From contig JASGGY010000001.1 of assembly GCA_047602575.1 (NCBI GenBank), forward strand, positions 124,001 to 188,000: DNA of 64,000 bases. The letters run 5' to 3'. Below, piece by piece: positions 60,139-64,000 of the stretch. Positions within the stretch are counted from its first letter, which is position 1, and every line of letters begins with the position of its first letter. Both the position numbers and the translations under genes were made by a program. The stretch comes from UBA1366 sp047602575 (lineage in GTDB: Bacteria; Bacillota; Clostridia; Oscillospirales; Ruminococcaceae). Below the pieces are notes generated by a model. That model was not told the DNA's origin and made no database searches. It worked only from the letters and a program-made list of their open reading frames with translations.

Positions 60139-61908
60139 ATGTTTCTCATCAGATGGATGTGGACCAACTTAAAAGGCTACCGCGCGGTTTACATCACCGC
60201 GCTGGGGTTCACGGTGCTGTGCAATGCAATGTACATCACCACGCCTTATTTTTCGCAGAAAATCATCGACACCTTCCTGTCCTCCAGCGACGCGATGGCG
60301 AACATCACCGAAAAGCGCACGCTGTTTCTGGAGCTTCTGGCGGGGATGGTTGTGTTCACGCTGCTGCGCACGGTGCTGCAGTACAGCACGAACATGATTT
60401 ATGAGTATTCGTCACAGGGCACGATTTTCAAAATCCGCGCGAAGCTGTTTGAGAACGTCCTCGGGCAGGATATGCAGTATTACGACAAGAACCGCACCGG
60501 CGACCTGATGACGCGCCTGACCGGCGACCTGGACATGGTGCGCCACTGTATGTCATGGATCATCAAGAGTATCGTCGAGTGCGTCGCGCTGTTTACGGCG
60601 ACCTCGGTGTACTTCCTGCTCACCAACTGGAAAATGGCGATTTGCCTGCTTGCCATCACGCCGCTGATCTTCATCGTGACGACCCTGTTCCGGAAAAAGG
60701 TGCGCCCGCTGTATTTCAATCTGCGCGAGCGGCTTGCCGGGCTGAACACTGCCGCACAGGAGAACATCTCCGGCAACCGCGTGGTGAAAGCCTTTGCCCG
60801 CGAGGAATACGAAAAGCAGCGCTTCGGCGAAAAGAACAAGGAGTTCTCCGCCGCCAATAAAACCGCCGCGCTGACGTGGCTGAAGTTCTCGCCCTTTGTG
60901 GACGGGCTTGCCGAGGCGATGCAGGTATCCATGCTGCTGGGCGGCGGCGTGCTGCTCATTCAGGGAAGCCTTGCGCCCGGCGAGTATGTGGCGTTCTCCT
61001 CCCTGATCTGGACGCTGGCAAACCCCATGCGGCAGTTCGGTATGCTGGTGAATGACCTCCAGCGCTTCACCGCGTCGGCGAATAAAATCATCGAGATTTA
61101 TTATGCCCGCCCCACGGTTGTGGACAGGGCGGACGTCGCCGAGCCGGACGGACGGATGCGCGGGGACATCGAATTTTCCCACGTCAATTTCAGCTTTGAC
61201 CGTACCGAGGTGCTACACGACATCAGCTTCTCTGTCAAAGCCGGCGAAACCGTCGCCATCATGGGTGAAACCGGCAGCGGTAAAACGGCACTCATCAACC
61301 TTATCCCGCGTTTTTACAACGTCACCTCCGGCGTTATCCGCATTGACGGCACGGACATCCGCCTGCGTAAGCTGCGCGGACTGCGCCGCAGCATCGGTCT
61401 GGCTACACAGGATGTGCTGCTGTTTTCTGACACCATCGACGGCAACATCGCATTCGGCAATTCCGACCTGCCAGAGGAGGACGTGCGCGGTTATGCCGAA
61501 GCCGCCGCCGCATCGGAGTTCATCGATGCCATGCCCGAGGGCTATAACACCGTCATCGGCGAACGCGGCGTGGGACTTTCCGGCGGACAGAAGCAGCGCA
61601 TTTCCTTAGCACGCGCGCTGGCGATCCGTCCGGCGGTGCTGATTTTAGACGACACGACCTCCGCCGTGGACATGGAAACCGAAGCACACATTCAGGAAAG
61701 CCTGAAAAACCTCGACTTCCCCTGCACAAAGCTCATCATCGCCCAGCGGATTTCTTCCACGAAGGAAGTGGATAAAATCATCATTCTGGAAAACGGCAGA
61801 ATCACCGAAATGGGCACGCACGCCGAGCTGCTGCAGAACAAGGGCTATTATTACGACGTGTTCATGCTGCAGAACGAGGGCGCGAAAACAGAGGAGGTGA
61901 CCGCATAA
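60139..61908 (+). CDS. ABC exporter subunit with degenerate ATPase site
   Basis: 589 residues. Six-helix membrane domain (1-310) then ATPase: Walker A GETGSGKTAL, signature LSGGQKQR, Walker B VLILDDTTSAVD. The catalytic Glu is Asp (LDD) and the switch His is Gln (IIAQRISST). Those changes are typical of the non-catalytic half of heterodimeric exporters such as TM287/288 or BmrCD. Overlaps the next gene by one base (TAATG). Confidence 0.92.
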   Translation: MFLIRWMWTNLKGYRAVYITALGFTVLCNAMYITTPYFSQKIIDTFLSSSDAMANITEKRTLFLELLAGMVVFTLLRTVLQYSTNMIYEYSSQGTIFKIRAKLFENVLGQDMQYYDKNRTGDLMTRLTGDLDMVRHCMSWIIKSIVECVALFTATSVYFLLTNWKMAICLLAITPLIFIVTTLFRKKVRPLYFNLRERLAGLNTAAQENISGNRVVKAFAREEYEKQRFGEKNKEFSAANKTAALTWLKFSPFVDGLAEAMQVSMLLGGGVLLIQGSLAPGEYVAFSSLIWTLANPMRQFGMLVNDLQRFTASANKIIEIYYARPTVVDRADVAEPDGRMRGDIEFSHVNFSFDRTEVLHDISFSVKAGETVAIMGETGSGKTALINLIPRFYNVTSGVIRIDGTDIRLRKLRGLRRSIGLATQDVLLFSDTIDGNIAFGNSDLPEEDVRGYAEAAAASEFIDAMPEGYNTVIGERGVGLSGGQKQRISLARALAIRPAVLILDDTTSAVDMETEAHIQESLKNLDFPCTKLIIAQRISSTKEVDKIIILENGRITEMGTHAELLQNKGYYYDVFMLQNEGAKTEEVTA

Positions 61909-63691
61909 TGGCACGCAATAAATTTGACATCGACGAGGAGCTGGAGTCCCCCCTTTGATTTCTCCCACCTCAAGCGCTCGTATGTTTACATAAAAAAATA
62001 CAAGCACAAAATGATCACCGCGCTGGTGCTGTCGGTGCTTGCAGCGGTTTCGGGGCTTGTCGCGCCGATCATCGTCCAGCACGCGCTCGACCATGCGATC
62101 CCCGAAAAAAACATCCCGCAGCTCATCCTCACCGCAGGGCTGCTGGTGCTGACCATCGGGGTGTCGATCACGCTTTCCACCATCCGCGGGCGGATTCTCA
62201 CCGTCGTGGGGCAGGACATCATTTTTGACATCCGCACCGATGTGTTCGCGCATTTACAGGAATTGCCGTTCCAATACTACGACGACCGCCCGCACGGAAA
62301 AATCCTTATCCGCGTGGTCAACTACGTCAACTCCGTGTCGGATATGCTCTCAAACGGCATCATCAACATCATTCTCGAATTCATGAATATGTTCTTTATC
62401 ACCATCTTCATGTTTATGGTCAACGCACGGCTTTCGTTGGTGATTCTGGCGGGTGTGCCGTTCTTCGTGCTATTCATGGGGCTAATCAAAAAGCGCCAGC
62501 GCCGCGCGTGGCAGGCGGTTTCCAACAAAAGCTCGAACCTTAATGCTTACTTACAGGAAAACATCACCGGTGCGCGGGTGACGCAGATTTTCGTCCGCGA
62601 GGAAGAAAACGCCGGCATTTTCAACAAGCTTTCCGCCAACTACCGGCGGGAATGGATGAAGGCAGTGAAGTACTCCAACCTCGTCTGGCCGACGGTGGAC
62701 AACATCTCGAACATCGTGCGCGCGGGGCTGTTCTTCGTAGGGCTGCTCGTGATTGGACCGGCGGGGATTACATTCGGCACAATCGTCGCCATGACCTCCT
62801 ACGGCGCGCGCTTCTGGCAGCCGATTTTGAACCTCTCGAATCTTTACAACAACTTCATCAACAACATCGCGTATCTCGAGCGCATTTTTGAAACCCTCGA
62901 CGAACCGGTGACGGTCAAGGACGCACCGGACGCGCATCAGATTCCCGCGCTCACGGGTGCGGTGCGCTTTGAGGACGTAACATTTTCGTATGACGAAAGC
63001 AAAACCGTACTCGAGCACGTCAGCTTTGACGTAAAAGCCGGCGAAAGCATTGCGCTGGTTGGTCCGACGGGTGCGGGAAAATCCACAATCGTGAGCCTGC
63101 TGTCGCGGTTTTACAACGTCAGCGATGGAAAGATTACCATCGACGGACACGACATTTCCGCCGTAACGCTCAAAAGCCTGCGCGAGCAGATGGGCATCAT
63201 GCTGCAGGACAGCTTTATTTTCAGCGGAACAATTTTGGATAATATCCGCTACGGCCGCCTTGACGCGACCGCCGACGAAATCCGCTCCGCCGCGAAAACT
63301 GTCTGCGCCGACGGCTTTATTTCCGCGATGGAGGACGGCTATCTGACCGAGGTCAACGAGCGCGGCTCAAAGCTTTCGCAGGGGCAGAAACAGCTTATTT
63401 CGTTTGCGCGCACGCTGCTTTCCGACCCGAAAATCTTGATTCTTGACGAAGCGACCTCCAGCATCGACGCAAACACCGAGCGCCTGCTCCAGCAGGGGCT
63501 TGCGCGGCTGCTCGAAGGGCAGGACGTCCTTCATCATCGCCCACAGGCTTTCAACCATCAAAAACTGCGATCGGATTCTCTACATCGACCGCAAGGGCAT
63601 CACGGAAGCCGGCACGCACGACGAGCTGATGGCGAAAAAAGGTGCCTATTATGCCCTCTACACCGCCCAGCACGAGGAAGTCCCCGCTTAG
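61908..63691 (+). CDS. ABC exporter subunit with canonical ATPase site, frameshifted twice
   Basis: About 593 residues after correction. The start MARNKFDIDEELESP is followed by one C too many in a six-C run (61948-61953); removal gives ESPFDFSHLKRS. A second surplus G in 63517-63519 breaks the end; removal gives LLEGRTSFIIAHRLST and the normal tail to 63691. Walker A GPTGAGKST, signature LSQGQKQ, Walker B LILDEATSSID, switch His present. It is the catalytic partner of the preceding subunit. Confidence 0.9.
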
Positions 63692-63704
63692 GGAACATAG
63701 ATCA

Positions 63705-63850
63705 ACGCTAGTCAGGGGGCGCTGCCCCCCGACACCTCCTGCCAAAGGGTACAAGTACCCTTTGGAAACCCATTGTTTTATAGTTTATACTTTGATTTTC
63801 TTTGCTATTTTGTGCGAGAGCTGTTGTTTTGTGCTTCTATATAAGGCGAT
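63705..63850 (+). repeat. Dispersed multi-palindrome element, copy 10
   Basis: GGGGGCGCTGCCCCCC, AAAGGGTACAAGTACCCTTT, GGAAACCCATTG and an AT-rich tail. Confidence 0.75.
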
Positions 63851-63895
63851 AAAAAACGCTTGTGTGTGGTTTTTTACCAAACGCAAGCGTTTTTT
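63851..63895. terminator. Bidirectional terminator
   Basis: AAAAAACGCTTG / CAAGCGTTTTTT stem between convergent genes. Confidence 0.88.
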
Positions 63896-63904
63896 GTTAT
63901 GTAA

Positions 63905-64000
63905 TTAGCACTTTCCGCGCAGAACCGGCGCAAGCTTTTTGTAAACCAGCAGTGTGATGAACACGCTGGCAAGACCTTTGATGAAGGTGAAGGGCAGGTT
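63905..64000 (-). CDS. ECF-transporter S component, C-terminal fragment
   Basis: 31 residues to the stop at 63905; the rest lies beyond the window. LPFTFIKGLASVFITLLVYK then KLAPVLRGK resembles the last helix and tail of vitamin-binding S components (RibU/FolT/PanT group). Which vitamin cannot be told. Confidence 0.55.
   Translation of the reverse strand, partial: NLPFTFIKGLASVFITLLVYKKLAPVLRGKC

Overview
The window looks like chromosome of a strictly anaerobic, GC-rich Clostridia bacterium (Firmicutes; an Oscillospiraceae/Ruminococcaceae-type lineage is my best guess, not proven). The reasons are an acc/fab fatty-acid cluster of clostridial order, a rimP-nusA-ylxR-infB-rbfA operon, [FeFe]-hydrogenase maturases HydE/G/F, cellobiose phosphorylase, an S-box (SAM-I) riboswitch before metK, strong AAAGGAGG/GAAAGGAT Shine-Dalgarno sites and sigma-A type promoters. 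There is no tRNA, rRNA, CRISPR array, transposase or phage structural gene.

Layout. 1-6.3 kb: the 3' part of a fatty-acid operon (fabF, a flavodoxin, accB, fabZ, accC, accD, accA, acpP). 6.4-11.8 kb: Nudix hydrolase, DUF1905/YdeI protein, aldo/keto reductase, MerR regulator, GH94 cellobiose phosphorylase. 11.8-13.8 kb: the most unusual region, four tandem cassettes. Each has a consensus promoter overlapped by its own repeat, a 57-60 residue ribbon-helix-helix (RHH) gene and a conserved 3' block. That block carries, on the minus strand, a consensus promoter and an intrinsic terminator about 85 nt further on, so four paralogous small RNAs are predicted tail-to-tail with four RHH genes. 13.9-19.1 kb: a Gld-like ABC system with a DUF4340 protein. 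19.3-29.4 kb (minus strand): gltX, ribF, truB, nrnA-like, rbfA, infB, ylxQ, ylxR, nusA, rimP. 29.5-32.9 kb: PII-like, LCP-like and YpsA-like genes and alr. 33-34.5 kb: two tandem zinc-ribbon membrane proteins.

34.6-40.6 kb: a candidate structured leader, then the H-cluster maturation cluster (TM1266-type regulator, hydE, two HAD phosphatases, hydG, hydF). 41-45.5 kb: thioredoxin, a four-domain CoA-disulfide-reductase/rhodanese/TusA/DsrE fusion, HtrA. 45.7-50.6 kb: pyrE, a putative metal exporter, two bPH2 proteins, an AGCS symporter. 50.8-55 kb: class I fumarase alpha subunit, amidohydrolase, beta-carbonic anhydrase (minus strand), then the SAM riboswitch and metK. 55.4-58.8 kb: ilvB-ilvH-ilvC for branched-chain amino acids. 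59-64 kb: M15 peptidase, a heterodimeric ABC exporter and the end of an ECF-transporter S component.

Two dispersed repeat families mark the intergenic spaces: a multi-palindrome element (about ten copies, with the core GGGTTTCCAAAGGG) and arrays of a 7-bp unit (GTCAGAA/GTCAGAG) that abut or form stop codons. Six single-event frame breaks in five conserved genes (gltX, nrnA, infB, ilvB and twice in the second ABC subunit) look more like assembly or sequencing errors than decay. Two genes have good Shine-Dalgarno sites but no ATG/GTG/TTG start.
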